Shown here: piece after piece, positions 54,027 through 62,629 of the stretch | Layout of the letters: the number at the start of each line of letters is the position of its first letter | How positions within the stretch are numbered: position 1 is the stretch's first letter | DNA from: ATX-6F1 sp943369485 | GTDB lineage: Bacteria > Cyanobacteriota > Cyanobacteriia > PCC-6307 > Cyanobiaceae | Reading direction: 5' to 3' | Length of the DNA stretch: 64,000 nt | NCBI GenBank assembly: GCA_943369485.1 | Contig: CALRNH020000015.1 | Coordinates: 11,192 to 75,191 of the forward strand | Made by a program: the position numbers and the translations under genes | Notes under the pieces: model-generated | Seen by the model: the letters and a program-made list of their open reading frames with translations, nothing else | Told to the model about the DNA's origin: nothing | The model's database searches: none

Positions 54027-55196
54027 ATGCCTGCTGAATTCCCCAAGACCACCTCCGCCCGGGCCGGCGAGGCCAGAGGGCCTGAGGCCAAGGCTGCCGA
54101 GGCCCGAGCCGGTGAGCGCGACAAGGCTTTGGGCCTGGTGCTCAACCAGATCGAGCGCAATTTCGGCAAGGGCTCGATCATGCGCCTGGGGGATGCCTCC
54201 CGCATGCGGGTGGAAACCTTCTCCACCGGCGCCCTCACCCTTGATCTGGCCCTGGGTGGCGGCTATCCCAAGGGCCGGGTGGTGGAGGTCTACGGCCCGG
54301 AGAGCTCCGGCAAGACCACCCTCACCCTCCACGCCATCGCCGAAGTGCAGAAGCGCGGTGGTGTGGCCGCCTTTGTGGATGCGGAGCACGCCCTGGATCC
54401 GGTCTATGCCGCCGCCCTGGGCGTCGACATCGAGAACCTGCTGGTGTCACAGCCGGACACCGGTGAGATGGCCCTGGAGATCGTCGACCAGCTGGTGCGC
54501 TCCGCCGCCGTCGACATCGTCGTGGTTGACTCCGTGGCGGCCTTGACACCCCGGGCCGAAATCGAGGGGGAGATGGGCGATCTGTCGGTGGGCAGCCAGG
54601 CCCGGCTGATGAGCCAGGCGATGCGCAAGATCACCGGCAACATCGGCAAGTCCGGCTGCACGGTGATCTTCCTCAACCAGCTGCGCCAGAAGATCGGCGT
54701 CACCTACGGCAACCCGGAAACCACCACCGGCGGCAACGCCCTCAAGTTCTACGCCTCGGTGCGCCTCGACATCCGCCGCATTCAGACCCTCAAGCGTGGC
54801 ACCGAGGAATACGGCATCCGGGCCAAGGTGAAGGTGGCCAAGAACAAGGTGGCTCCTCCGTTCCGGATCGCCGAATTCGACATCCTGTTCGGCCGCGGCA
54901 TCAGCATCCTGGGCTGCCTGCTGGATCTGGCCGAGGAAACCGGCGTGGTGGTGCGCAAGGGAGCCTGGTACAGCTATGAGGGCGACAACATCGGCCAGGG
55001 CCGCGACAACACCATCGGCTGGCTGGAGCAGAACCCCGAGCAGAAGGAGGTGATCGAGGCCCTGGTGCGCCGCAAGCTCACGGAAGGGGCGGACGTCACC
55101 GCCAACTCGATGAAACCCCTGGCGGCCGCCGCCGCCAAGCTGGCCGCCATGCCTGTGACGGAAGAGGAGGATGAGGTGCTGGCCCAGGCCGGTTAA
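54027..55196 (+). CDS. recA: Recombinase RecA
   Basis: 389 residues. Strand-exchange ATPase of homologous recombination and SOS co-protease. The ATG at 54027 gives MPAEFPKTTSARAGEARGPE, a longer basic/acidic N-terminal extension than E. coli RecA, as in other picocyanobacteria. Walker A is GPESSGKTT (90-98); FVDAEHALDP, NQLRQKIGVTYGNPETTTGG and GAWYSYEGDNIGQGRDN are intact. An upstream LexA box suggests damage control. Confidence 0.96.
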   Translation: MPAEFPKTTSARAGEARGPEAKAAEARAGERDKALGLVLNQIERNFGKGSIMRLGDASRMRVETFSTGALTLDLALGGGYPKGRVVEVYGPESSGKTTLTLHAIAEVQKRGGVAAFVDAEHALDPVYAAALGVDIENLLVSQPDTGEMALEIVDQLVRSAAVDIVVVDSVAALTPRAEIEGEMGDLSVGSQARLMSQAMRKITGNIGKSGCTVIFLNQLRQKIGVTYGNPETTTGGNALKFYASVRLDIRRIQTLKRGTEEYGIRAKVKVAKNKVAPPFRIAEFDILFGRGISILGCLLDLAEETGVVVRKGAWYSYEGDNIGQGRDNTIGWLEQNPEQKEVIEALVRRKLTEGADVTANSMKPLAAAAAKLAAMPVTEEEDEVLAQAG

Positions 55197-55765
55197 GCGC
55201 CTCAGTGCCCGAGCCTGAGGGCCTTCGCTGGCCCTAGGCGTTCAGCATGGGCAGGGGGCGAGGGCGCAGCTGTTGAGTTCTGGTTTTGGTGTGCCGCAGC
55301 CATGGGGGCTCAACTGGTGTGGTGAGGGCCCGGATGGCGCCCCGCAGGTGCCGATCAGCTGGGGCTGATCCATTGGGTGGAGACAGGGGTGGATCCTTTC
55401 GGGCTCAGCAACCTGCACAGCTCGGTTCTTCCCTGGAAATGCCTTGTCAACGGGATCAGTGATTCGCTGAAGATCGGTTCTCAATCCCACTGATCGGAAC
55501 AGGCAGCGAGCAGAGGCTGGAGCCCAAGGGCCCAGGCATCAGGCAAGCCAGAGGGCAACGTCCGCGAGCAGTGCGATGTGGAGGCGGTTCGTCAGCCGAG
55601 GTGAAAGATGCTGAAGCTGCCGCTACGCCTCTGCCCGCGTCTGGCTTGGGAAGGTGTTGACAAGCGGCTCAGCCCAGTCAGAGGCCTGGCAGGCCAATGG
55701 TCGTGCTTGGCCGTTGTCGTTGCACCGGATTCGGCTCAAGGCCCAGAGGGCCTTCCCCCTTGGGC
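55197..55765. other. Non-coding stretch after recA
   Basis: 569 bp. Short open frames on both strands match nothing I recognise. Hairpins are present just after recA (CCTCAG/CTGAGG, then AGGGCC/GGCCCT at 55218-55235) and near the DUF1815 end (AAGGCCC/GGGCCTT, 55738-55754), none with a T-run. These could be weak or factor-dependent terminators for the two converging genes. Confidence 0.4.
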
Positions 55766-56143
55766 TCAGCCCAGCGTTGGTGCGTTGGCGCCTGGGGCCC
55801 GAAGGGTGGCTGCGCTGCTGCTGGTGAGCTCGGGTTGGAGGAAGGTGGCCAAGCGCTGCAATTCCTCAATGGCGTCGGCGCCCTCCAGCTTCACCAATTC
55901 ATGGCCGTTGCGTGATTCCACCCAGCTGATGCCGAAGTCCGATACCAGGAAGCGCACCATGTGACCTTCTCCCAGGGCGGCCACGAAGGAGGCTCCCTGG
56001 CCTGGAAGGCCGTCTCCGCAGACGTAGCAGGTGGCTGAAAAACCCTGGCCCTGGAGACTGGCAGCCAAGGCCTGGAGGCTGATCACCAGATCCTGAACGA
56101 CGGAGCGGTAGTGCTCTGCGAGTCGAGGAAACATGGGGAACAC
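55766..56143 (-). CDS. DUF1815 conserved cyanobacterial protein
   Basis: 125 residues. LAEHYRSVVQDLVISLQALA, YVCGDGLPGQGASFVAALGE, MVRFLVSDFGISWVESRNGH and LVKLEGADAIEELQRLA are characteristic of DUF1815, whose role is unknown. The last 22 residues (Ser/Ala-rich) exceed the family's usual end. An ATG three codons downstream (56134) is an alternative start. No membrane segment. Confidence 0.8.
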   Translation of the reverse strand: MFPMFPRLAEHYRSVVQDLVISLQALAASLQGQGFSATCYVCGDGLPGQGASFVAALGEGHMVRFLVSDFGISWVESRNGHELVKLEGADAIEELQRLATFLQPELTSSSAATLRAPGANAPTLG

Positions 56144-56248
56144 CGGAACAGTGCACAGACGTTAATGATTTCTTCCGATTGGCGCGCGTAGAAATACTCA
56201 TTGTCCTTGGACCCTGTTCTGCCGTGGGCCGTCGCGGGATGAATCCCA

Positions 56249-56494
56249 TCAGCCATCGGCCAGGCTCCACCAGCCGGCGGCTGGGCCGATGAAGCGCACG
56301 GTCACCCAGAAAACGGCCAGGCCAGCGATTCCGTACCAGGCCCCCTTGGTGGACACCTCCACGAAGCGGCTCGCTTGCCGTTGGCTGAACGGCAACCAGC
56401 TCACCAGCCGGGGTGAGTTGTCCTTGGCGGCGGCGGTCTGCTTGCGCTCCCGGGCTGGTAGACCCTGCTCTGCCCGCCGTTTGGCCTCTCCCAT
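56249..56494 (-). CDS. DUF2839 conserved cyanobacterial membrane protein
   Basis: 81 residues. Opens MGEAKRRAEQGLPARERK, then a linker, and one membrane helix with GAWYGIAGLAVFWVTVRFIG followed by PAAGWWSLADG. These are the DUF2839 hallmarks; function unknown, expected in the plasma or thylakoid membrane. Confidence 0.8.
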   Translation of the reverse strand: MGEAKRRAEQGLPARERKQTAAAKDNSPRLVSWLPFSQRQASRFVEVSTKGAWYGIAGLAVFWVTVRFIGPAAGWWSLADG

Positions 56495-56647
56495 GCATCC
56501 CCTTGTTGGATCGCGGCCAGGCTAAGGGCCGCCATGGGCTGCCAGGCCGCTGCAGGGGTGTTCCAGGGCGATTGTTGCCCTGAGTCCATCGCGGCTTTTC
56601 ATGCTGAAGGCCGAGCCGATCACGCAGCACCGCTCATCAGCGTGGCA

Positions 56648-56718
56648 AGACCAATCAGAGGCAACAGCCGTCAGCGAGGCACCAGCCAATCAGCGAGGCA
56701 CCAGCCAATCAGCGAGGC
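56648..56718. repeat. Short tandem repeat, 19-bp unit
   Basis: Two exact copies of ACCAGCCAATCAGCGAGGC (56681-56699 and 56700-56718) follow two degenerate copies (about 56648-56680). The final copy supplies the stop codon of the DinG-like gene, so the repeat has grown at its 3' end. Confidence 0.8.
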
Positions 56719-58169
56719 AACAGCCGTGGCAGGTCCACCCAGGGCTCCAGTGCCTCCAGCACCTGGCGGCCCCAGGTGCGTCGCCGTACCCGGCCATCCA
56801 GCAGCGCCAGTCGACCGCCACCTCGGCGCAGCCCAGCCAAGCCCCGCTGCAGTCGACCGACGGCTTCGGGCAGCAGCAGCTCACGGAACCAGTCGCGGCC
56901 CCGCAGGCGAAGGGCCCTCACCCGGGCTGCGGTGAGCGGATCTTCCAGGCTGGCGATCGGCAACAGCGCCACCACGACCTGGCCCGGCACAGGCAGGCGT
57001 TGCTGGTGCTCCAGCCACCAATCCCAGCCACAGCAGAGCACACCGTTGCTCTCCGGGGCCGTGGTCTGGTGCACGACGCGGCTGCCGAATTCGGCGGCAA
57101 GGGCACTGCTCAGGTTCAGCCGCAGGGGCCCGTCATCGAGCAAAACCACGGTGAGACCTTCCTGGCCCAGCACCAGCCGGCGGCAGTGCTCAAGCAGGTG
57201 CTCGCCGTAGTCGGGGCTGTTGGGCAGGGCCTGCCGTTGGGGGGCATGGATGGGAAGGGGGTCCTGCAGCGGGGGATCTCCCAGGTGCACCGTCACCTGT
57301 GGCTCAAACCCAAGAGCCGCCTGGGCCGGCGCTGACCAGGGACTGCCACCGGGGCCTCCCTGCTCCGAACCGATCAGCAGGGCCCCGCGCTTCAGGAGCA
57401 GCCCGGCCATCACCTCAAATGGTTCAAGGGGCTGGCGGTGCAGTGTCCACTGCAGGAGCTGGGGATCCACCGTCGCCCAGCTGGTCCAACCCGGCCCTTG
57501 GCTTGCCAGCCAACAGGGCCACGGGGTTGGCAGGGGGCTGAGCAACTGCAGCAGCTGCCCCAGGGGCGCTTCCTCCTCCGGGCTGAGGGCGACCTGCAGG
57601 GAAGGGTTGGAGGGGTGGCTGAAGATCCGCCGGCTCAGGCGCTCGTGCAGGGCCAGCAGGCTGGCCTCGGCCGCCGGCAGACCGCGCCGCAGCAGCTCCC
57701 AGTGGCGGGTCTCCACCACGATCCCCAGCGACTCCCGCAGGGCCCGCTCCAGTTCGTCCGCCTCCGCAATCACCAGTTGACGGTCCCCGAGAAGGTTCTG
57801 CCGCCAGGCGATCACCAGTTCGGCTGGACTCAGCAGCCAGAGCCGGGCAGTCTCTGGAGCGCTTTCCCCTTCCCAGCAGGGCAGGTTCAAGCCCACCCCC
57901 TTCAGGCGGGGCAGCTCCTGTTGCAGCAACCGCTGGCGAAGCTCATCGCTGAGCACGAGGGCCACGGGGGCCTCGCTCAGGGCCAGGGGCACCAGCAAAC
58001 CCACCAGCCAGCTGGGGTCGCTGTGCGTGCTCAGAAGCACCTGGGTCTGGTCCACGCGCCGCAGGCTGCGGGCCACCAAACGGCTGAGGGTCAGGTGATG
58101 GGGCCAACGCGCGGCACCTTCCTGCCGCAGCAGCGCTTTGAGTTGGTGGTGGGCGCGGGCTTCCAACAT
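56709..58169 (-). CDS. DinG-like helicase-related protein with degenerate ATP site
   Basis: 486 residues from the ATG at 58167-58169. The C-terminal 110 residues (LLPEAVGRLQRGLAGLRRGGGRLALLDGRVRR) match the end of DinG/XPD-like superfamily 2 helicases, and VVIAEADELERAL resembles a Walker B/DEAH relic. The expected Walker A position reads LLSTHSDPSWLVGLLVP, with no GKT. Fe-S cysteines are not evident. It may be a helicase-derived binding protein. The stop codon lies in a tandem repeat. Divergent from tyrA by 42 bp. Confidence 0.65.
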   Translation of the reverse strand: MLEARAHHQLKALLRQEGAARWPHHLTLSRLVARSLRRVDQTQVLLSTHSDPSWLVGLLVPLALSEAPVALVLSDELRQRLLQQELPRLKGVGLNLPCWEGESAPETARLWLLSPAELVIAWRQNLLGDRQLVIAEADELERALRESLGIVVETRHWELLRRGLPAAEASLLALHERLSRRIFSHPSNPSLQVALSPEEEAPLGQLLQLLSPLPTPWPCWLASQGPGWTSWATVDPQLLQWTLHRQPLEPFEVMAGLLLKRGALLIGSEQGGPGGSPWSAPAQAALGFEPQVTVHLGDPPLQDPLPIHAPQRQALPNSPDYGEHLLEHCRRLVLGQEGLTVVLLDDGPLRLNLSSALAAEFGSRVVHQTTAPESNGVLCCGWDWWLEHQQRLPVPGQVVVALLPIASLEDPLTAARVRALRLRGRDWFRELLLPEAVGRLQRGLAGLRRGGGRLALLDGRVRRRTWGRQVLEALEPWVDLPRLLPR

Positions 58170-58211
58170 GGCGGAATCGTAGGAAGCTGGCCCGAGCGGG
58201 CCGTACCGGCG

Positions 58212-59072
58212 ATGACAGTGTTGTGGCGCGATCGGCCCGTGGGGATCGTGGGCCTGGGGTTGATCGGTGGCTCCCTGGCGCTGGACCTGCGCGCGCGCGG
58301 TGCCACCGTCCATGCCTTGGTGCACCGCCAGGCCACCGCCGAGCGGGCCTTGCAGCGGGGTCTGGCCGACCGCATCGCCACCGATCCTGATGTGCTTCAG
58401 GAATGCGGCTTGGTGGTGCTGGCCATGCCCCTCGATCGGCTGTTGGACCCCCCCCAGGCGCTTCTGGACGCCCTGCCGCCGCCGGCGGTGCTGACGGATG
58501 TGGGCTCGGTCAAGGCTCCGGTCCTGGCCCAGTGGCAACCCCGCTGGCCCCGCTTTGTTGGGAGCCATCCGATGGCGGGAACGGCCGAAGCCGGCGTGGA
58601 GGCGGGTCAGCAGGCGTTATTCGAGGGTCGCCCCTGGGTGGCGACCCCAACCGAGGCTACGGACCCCGAAGCCCTCGAACAGGTGAGGGCCCTGGCAGAG
58701 GCGGTGGGAGCCCGCTGGCTCACATGCTCCGCCATCGCCCATGACCGGGCGGTGGGGTTGATCTCCCACCTGCCGGTGCTGGTCAGTGCCGCCCTGCTGT
58801 TGGCGGCAGACCACGCCGCCCCGGATCCGGAGCTGGCTCAACTGGTGCGGGACCTGGCCTCCAGTGGTTTTGCCGACACCACCCGCGTGGGGGGCGGCAA
58901 CCCCGAGCTGGGCACCCTGATGGCCACCAATAACCGGCAGGCCCTGGGCGACGCGCTTGAGGCCTATGCCCAGCAGTTGGCGGCCCTGCAAGCGCTGGTG
59001 GAGCTGGGGCACTTCGACCAGCTTGAGGCCGCCCTCACCCGGGCCCGGGAGCTACGCCCCCCCTTCCTCTGA
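58212..59072 (+). CDS. tyrA: Prephenate/arogenate dehydrogenase
   Basis: 286 residues. NAD(P)-dependent tyrosine-branch enzyme; cyanobacterial members usually prefer arogenate and NADP. Dinucleotide motif GIVGLGLIGGSL (11-22), DVGSVKAPVL, FVGSHPMAGTAEAG with the catalytic histidine, and SHLPVLVSAALL are present. No ACT or chorismate mutase domain. Complements pheA at the left end. Confidence 0.92.
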   Translation: MTVLWRDRPVGIVGLGLIGGSLALDLRARGATVHALVHRQATAERALQRGLADRIATDPDVLQECGLVVLAMPLDRLLDPPQALLDALPPPAVLTDVGSVKAPVLAQWQPRWPRFVGSHPMAGTAEAGVEAGQQALFEGRPWVATPTEATDPEALEQVRALAEAVGARWLTCSAIAHDRAVGLISHLPVLVSAALLLAADHAAPDPELAQLVRDLASSGFADTTRVGGGNPELGTLMATNNRQALGDALEAYAQQLAALQALVELGHFDQLEAALTRARELRPPFL

Positions 59073-59084
59073 CTCCCGAATGCC

Positions 59085-60629
59085 TTAGGGGGCCAGCGTG
59101 AGCGATCGGCCGCGGCCGGCCAGGAGTTGGCGGCAGGCCATCAGGGCCGATTGGCTCACCCCGGCGGTGCCCTCTCCAGGAAAAATCGAATCACCGCAGA
59201 GCCAAAGACCCGCCAGGGGGCCGCGGCTGGCGAGGCCGAAGGGGCCGAAACGGTTGGGGGCCTGGCCGAGCCCGCCCACGAAACCGAAGGGCCGGCCGGT
59301 CCAATGCAGGAAGCCCCGGGGCGTGGCCAGTTCACCGTGCCTGAAGGGCTCGGGGGGCAGATGCAGCAGCTGGATCAGGCCTGCCTCAATGCCCTGCTTT
59401 GCCGCCCGTTTGCGCTCTTGATAGGCGGGCTCGGCCAGCTCAAACCAGGGGCGGGCAGGGCTGAACACGCTGGCGATCACGGTGGCCTGGCCCGCGGGGG
59501 CGCGGCCATCCCCCACGGCGCTGATCGACACGAACAGAGGGCCGGGATCCCCCCAATCGAGCTGCAAGTGCAGCGGGTGTTCAGCGGGCAACAGGCCGCG
59601 ATCGATTGCCCCGTAGAAGACCAGGGCGCCGGAGGGATCATCGAAACCGGCCAAGCGTCGCCGGTAGCCCTGGGGGAGGGCTTCCCCCAGCAGCTCCGGC
59701 AGGGCATGGACCGGCGCCGTGCAAATCACTTCGCGGGCGGCGATCTGGAACGGGGCGCCCCCGCGAGCTTGGCCTTCCGCCACCCACACTCCCGGGGCCA
59801 GGCCAGTGCTTGGGGGCTTTAACCGCCTCACCCTGTGGCCGAGCTTCAAGCCGCCGCCCGCCTGGGCCAGGCCCCGCTCAAGGGCCGTGCTGAGGGTCTG
59901 CATGGAACCCTCCAGGTGCCAGAGGCCGAGGGGCTCCTGCGCCATGGCCAGCACCGTGGCGCCGTAGAGGGCGGCGGTGCGCTCCGCTGGTTCCTGGGAG
60001 TAGAGCCGCAACTGCAGATCCAGGAAGCGCCGCAGGCGCTGGTCGCCGGCACAGCCCGTGAGCCGCAGCAGGTCGAGCACGGTGGCGCCGCTCAGCAGCC
60101 CACTGGCCAGCTGGGCCGGCCCCAGGGCGCCCAGCACGGTGCCCAGATCCCAGGGGCTCCGGGGCGGCAGGATCGGATCGCGCTGGTTGAAGGCCCAGTT
60201 CGCCTGGTGCATGGCGCCGCAGAGCCGCCAGAAGCGTTCGCTACCGGGAAACTGCCGTTGCCGTTCTCCCGCCCAGCGCTGGGGCTCTCGCCAGATCTGA
60301 ATTGGTGTGGTTTCTCCCGCCAGCAGCACGCTGCAGCCCGGGTCCAGGGGGCTGGCCGCTGGGGGCTCCACCTCCAGGTGCCGAAACAGGCGCTCATGGA
60401 TCCCCCCCGGCTCCAGGCCGGCCACCTGGGTGGCGCCCACATCGAAGGTGTAGGGACCGCGGCGGAAGGTGCCGGCGCAGCCACCGCTCTGGTGGTGGGC
60501 CTCCAGCAGCTCCACGGTCAAGCCCGCCTTGGCCAGCAGGGCGGCCGCCGTCAGGCCGGCGATGCCGCCCCCCACCACCAGTGCATCGCATGTGTCAGCG
60601 GTGAGACCGGCGGCAGGCGGCAAGCGCAT
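59085..60629 (-). CDS. crtD: Carotenoid C-3',4' desaturase
   Basis: 514 residues. FAD motif LVVGGGIAGLTAAALLAKAG, then SGGCAGTFRRGPYTFDVGATQ, GLEPGGIHERLFRHL and GETTPIQIWREPQRW, which match Synechocystis CrtD of myxoxanthophyll synthesis more closely than CrtI or CrtH as I recall them. The C-terminal LWLCGDSIFPGEGTAGVSQS FAD motif is intact. Product in this strain is inferred. Divergent from the kinase gene by 57 bp and convergent with tyrA. Confidence 0.88.
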   Translation of the reverse strand: MRLPPAAGLTADTCDALVVGGGIAGLTAAALLAKAGLTVELLEAHHQSGGCAGTFRRGPYTFDVGATQVAGLEPGGIHERLFRHLEVEPPAASPLDPGCSVLLAGETTPIQIWREPQRWAGERQRQFPGSERFWRLCGAMHQANWAFNQRDPILPPRSPWDLGTVLGALGPAQLASGLLSGATVLDLLRLTGCAGDQRLRRFLDLQLRLYSQEPAERTAALYGATVLAMAQEPLGLWHLEGSMQTLSTALERGLAQAGGGLKLGHRVRRLKPPSTGLAPGVWVAEGQARGGAPFQIAAREVICTAPVHALPELLGEALPQGYRRRLAGFDDPSGALVFYGAIDRGLLPAEHPLHLQLDWGDPGPLFVSISAVGDGRAPAGQATVIASVFSPARPWFELAEPAYQERKRAAKQGIEAGLIQLLHLPPEPFRHGELATPRGFLHWTGRPFGFVGGLGQAPNRFGPFGLASRGPLAGLWLCGDSIFPGEGTAGVSQSALMACRQLLAGRGRSLTLAP

Positions 60630-60686
60630 CAGTACAGGGTTTGGGGATGCTGGCAGCCTGGGGTGGTTACCGCGAAGCCACAGGCG

Positions 60687-61589
60687 ATGCCGCCAGCCGA
60701 CAGGCCGCCCGTGGCCGCGATCGCCGCGTTGCTGGGGGCTGAAGTGGCGTCGTGGCAGCCGGTGGGAGGCGGTTGCATCCACAGCGCCTGGAGCCTGCAG
60801 ATGGGCGATGGCCGCCGACTGTTCGCCAAGACCAACCGCCCCGATCAGTTGCCGGTGCTCTGGGCCGAGAGTCAGGGCCTTGCGGCCTTGGCGGCGGTGG
60901 CCGATGAAGGGTTGGTGATTCCTGAGCCCCTGATCTGCGCTGAATGGGAGGACCAGGCCTTGCTGGTGATGACCTGGCTGCCCCTGGGCAGGGTTGGGGA
61001 GGCCGCTGCCTGGAGCTCCCTGGGCGCGGGGCTGGCCCGGTTGCACCGCCGCAGCCTGGAGAGTGGGGCAGAGGGTTTTGGCTGGGCCAACGACAACTTC
61101 ATCGGTTCAGGGCCCCAGCGCAATGGCTGGATGGCCGACTGGGGCCCCTTTTTCGCCGATCGTCGTCTGGGGGCGCAGTTGGCCTGGGCGGAGCGCCAGG
61201 GCCAGCGCTTCGAGGGGGCCAAGGAGCTGCTGGAGCAGGTGCCAGGTTGGCTGGCACGGCACCCGGTTGAGCCCTGCCTGGTGCACGGTGATCTCTGGAG
61301 CGGCAACGCCGGTGTGCTGACGGCCGGCCGGGGAGCCCTGTTCGATCCCGCCGTTCACCGCGCCGACCGGGAGGTGGATCTGGCCATGGCCCAGCTGTTC
61401 GGGGGCTTTCCGAGCGGCTTCTTCGCGGGTTACGAGGCCGAGTGGCCCTTGCCCGACGGTCATGGGGCCCGCGCACGCCTGTACAACCTGTACCACCTGC
61501 TCAACCACGCCAACCTGTTTGGCGGTGGCTACCGAAGCCAGGCCCAGCGGCGGATCCACGAGCTGCTTCGGGATTCGCCGCTGGGCTGA
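60687..61589 (+). CDS. Fructosamine kinase family protein
   Basis: 300 residues of the fructosamine-3-kinase / ketosamine kinase family, which phosphorylates sugar adducts on proteins so they can be shed. GGGCIHSAWSLQMGDGRRLF and the catalytic LVHGDLWSGNAGV (HGD) and FDPAVHRADREVDLAMAQLF motifs are intact. The start is the ATG at 60687. Confidence 0.9.
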   Translation: MPPADRPPVAAIAALLGAEVASWQPVGGGCIHSAWSLQMGDGRRLFAKTNRPDQLPVLWAESQGLAALAAVADEGLVIPEPLICAEWEDQALLVMTWLPLGRVGEAAAWSSLGAGLARLHRRSLESGAEGFGWANDNFIGSGPQRNGWMADWGPFFADRRLGAQLAWAERQGQRFEGAKELLEQVPGWLARHPVEPCLVHGDLWSGNAGVLTAGRGALFDPAVHRADREVDLAMAQLFGGFPSGFFAGYEAEWPLPDGHGARARLYNLYHLLNHANLFGGGYRSQAQRRIHELLRDSPLG

Positions 61590-61598
61590 GCCCTGTGC

Positions 61599-61979
61599 TC
61601 AGCCCAGATATTCGCTGCGCAGGCCCTGCAGGCGGCTCACCACGGCGCTGCGCTTCTCACTGGTGGTGAGGTTCTGCCAGCTCCATTGGCCCACCACCAC
61701 CAGGCCCAACAGCTCGAGCAGGCCGGGCACCACTGGAAGCAGGTTGATGGTGTCCAGCACCCCTTTGATCAGAACCTGGGCCACGATCACCGCCAGCAGG
61801 ATGCCGGCGGCCTTGCCGACGCGACCCATCTGGCTCCAATCCACCTGGTCGAGGGCGGCATTGACCTTGCCGAGGATCTCGCTGTAGCGCTCAGAGAAAC
61901 CTGTGCCGGCTTCCTCGGTGCTGGAAGAGCTGGCGGAAAACACGGAAGGCTCCTTCACGTCGGTTGTCTCGTCGCTCAT
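61599..61979 (-). CDS. CAAD-domain (CURT1-like) thylakoid membrane protein
   Basis: 126 residues. A Ser/Glu-rich N-terminus precedes an amphipathic helix (FSERYSEILGKVNAALDQVD) and a pair of membrane helices (AGILLAVIVAQVLIKGVLDT and LLPVVPGLLELLGLVVVGQW), then an amphipathic C-terminal helix. This is the CAAD/CURT1 layout; plant and cyanobacterial relatives bend thylakoid membranes. Starts 42 bp from the divergent JAMM gene. Confidence 0.85.
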   Translation of the reverse strand: MSDETTDVKEPSVFSASSSSTEEAGTGFSERYSEILGKVNAALDQVDWSQMGRVGKAAGILLAVIVAQVLIKGVLDTINLLPVVPGLLELLGLVVVGQWSWQNLTTSEKRSAVVSRLQGLRSEYLG

Positions 61980-62021
61980 GAATCCGAAAGGGAGCTGGGT
62001 CGTGCGCCCTAAAGTATCGGG

Positions 62022-62591
62022 GTGAGCGTTGTCGTGCCAGAGCGTTTGTTGCTTGGCAGACATTGGTCTGCCGTGCTTGAGGCCGTGCTCCTTGCTGCGG
62101 CACCCGAAGAAGGCTGCGCCCTGCTGCTGGGGCGACATCAGGGCGACGTCCTGGCGATCGAGGCCGTCTGGCCCTGCCTCAACGTCTGGGTCGAGGGTTG
62201 GCCCGGGGCCACGGACGATCAACCGGTCCCCCTCTCCGGATTTGGGCCAGCGGAGAAGGCAGGTTTGGCCGCTGCGCCAAGCCTCCGCAACCGCTTTGCC
62301 ATCGACCCCCGGGAGCAGTTGCTGGCGCAGAAATGGGCGCGCCTCCGGGGGATCCAGGTGATCGGCAGCGCCCACAGTCACCCCGATGGCGGAGCCATCC
62401 CCTCGGCCATCGATCGTGATGGGGTGCTCCCGCCGACGCTGATGGTGATTCGATCAGCTTGGCCCGGCCCCAAAGGCGGTCTGGGGGCCTGGTGGTTGCC
62501 CGAGCCCCCTGGCGAGCCCCGACGGCTCAACTTGGATGGCGATGCGGAGGCTCGTGTGGAGCCTGGCCGGGCCGGGGATTTGGGAGAGTAG
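62022..62591 (+). CDS. JAMM/MPN metalloprotease (M67-like)
   Basis: 189 residues from a GTG start. Glu29/Glu30 (APEEGCALLLG) and the zinc motif H118-x-H120 ... S128 ... D131 in SAHSHPDGGAIPSAIDRD form a complete JAMM site. Bacterial members next to E1-like enzymes cleave extended C-termini from ubiquitin-like sulfur carriers (ThiS/MoaD type). It lies 38 bp before the MoeB-rhodanese gene, supporting that role; its substrate is not encoded in the window. Confidence 0.85.
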   Translation: MSVVVPERLLLGRHWSAVLEAVLLAAAPEEGCALLLGRHQGDVLAIEAVWPCLNVWVEGWPGATDDQPVPLSGFGPAEKAGLAAAPSLRNRFAIDPREQLLAQKWARLRGIQVIGSAHSHPDGGAIPSAIDRDGVLPPTLMVIRSAWPGPKGGLGAWWLPEPPGEPRRLNLDGDAEARVEPGRAGDLGE

Positions 62592-62629
62592 AGAGCGCGG
62601 ATCGATCACGGCCCCTCACCGGTGGCCCC

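Noticed and set aside
55242..55490. 82-codon minus-strand frame after recA
   Set aside because: No known motif, no Shine-Dalgarno sequence, and no conserved neighbour; treated as non-coding.
56648..56718. Possible CRISPR-like array
   Set aside because: The 19-bp units are directly contiguous with no spacers, so it is a simple tandem repeat.
58160..58220. Longer N-terminal extension of tyrA and of the DinG-like gene across each other
   Set aside because: The extensions are antisense to each other and carry no conserved residues; the ATGs at 58212 and 58169 fit the families.
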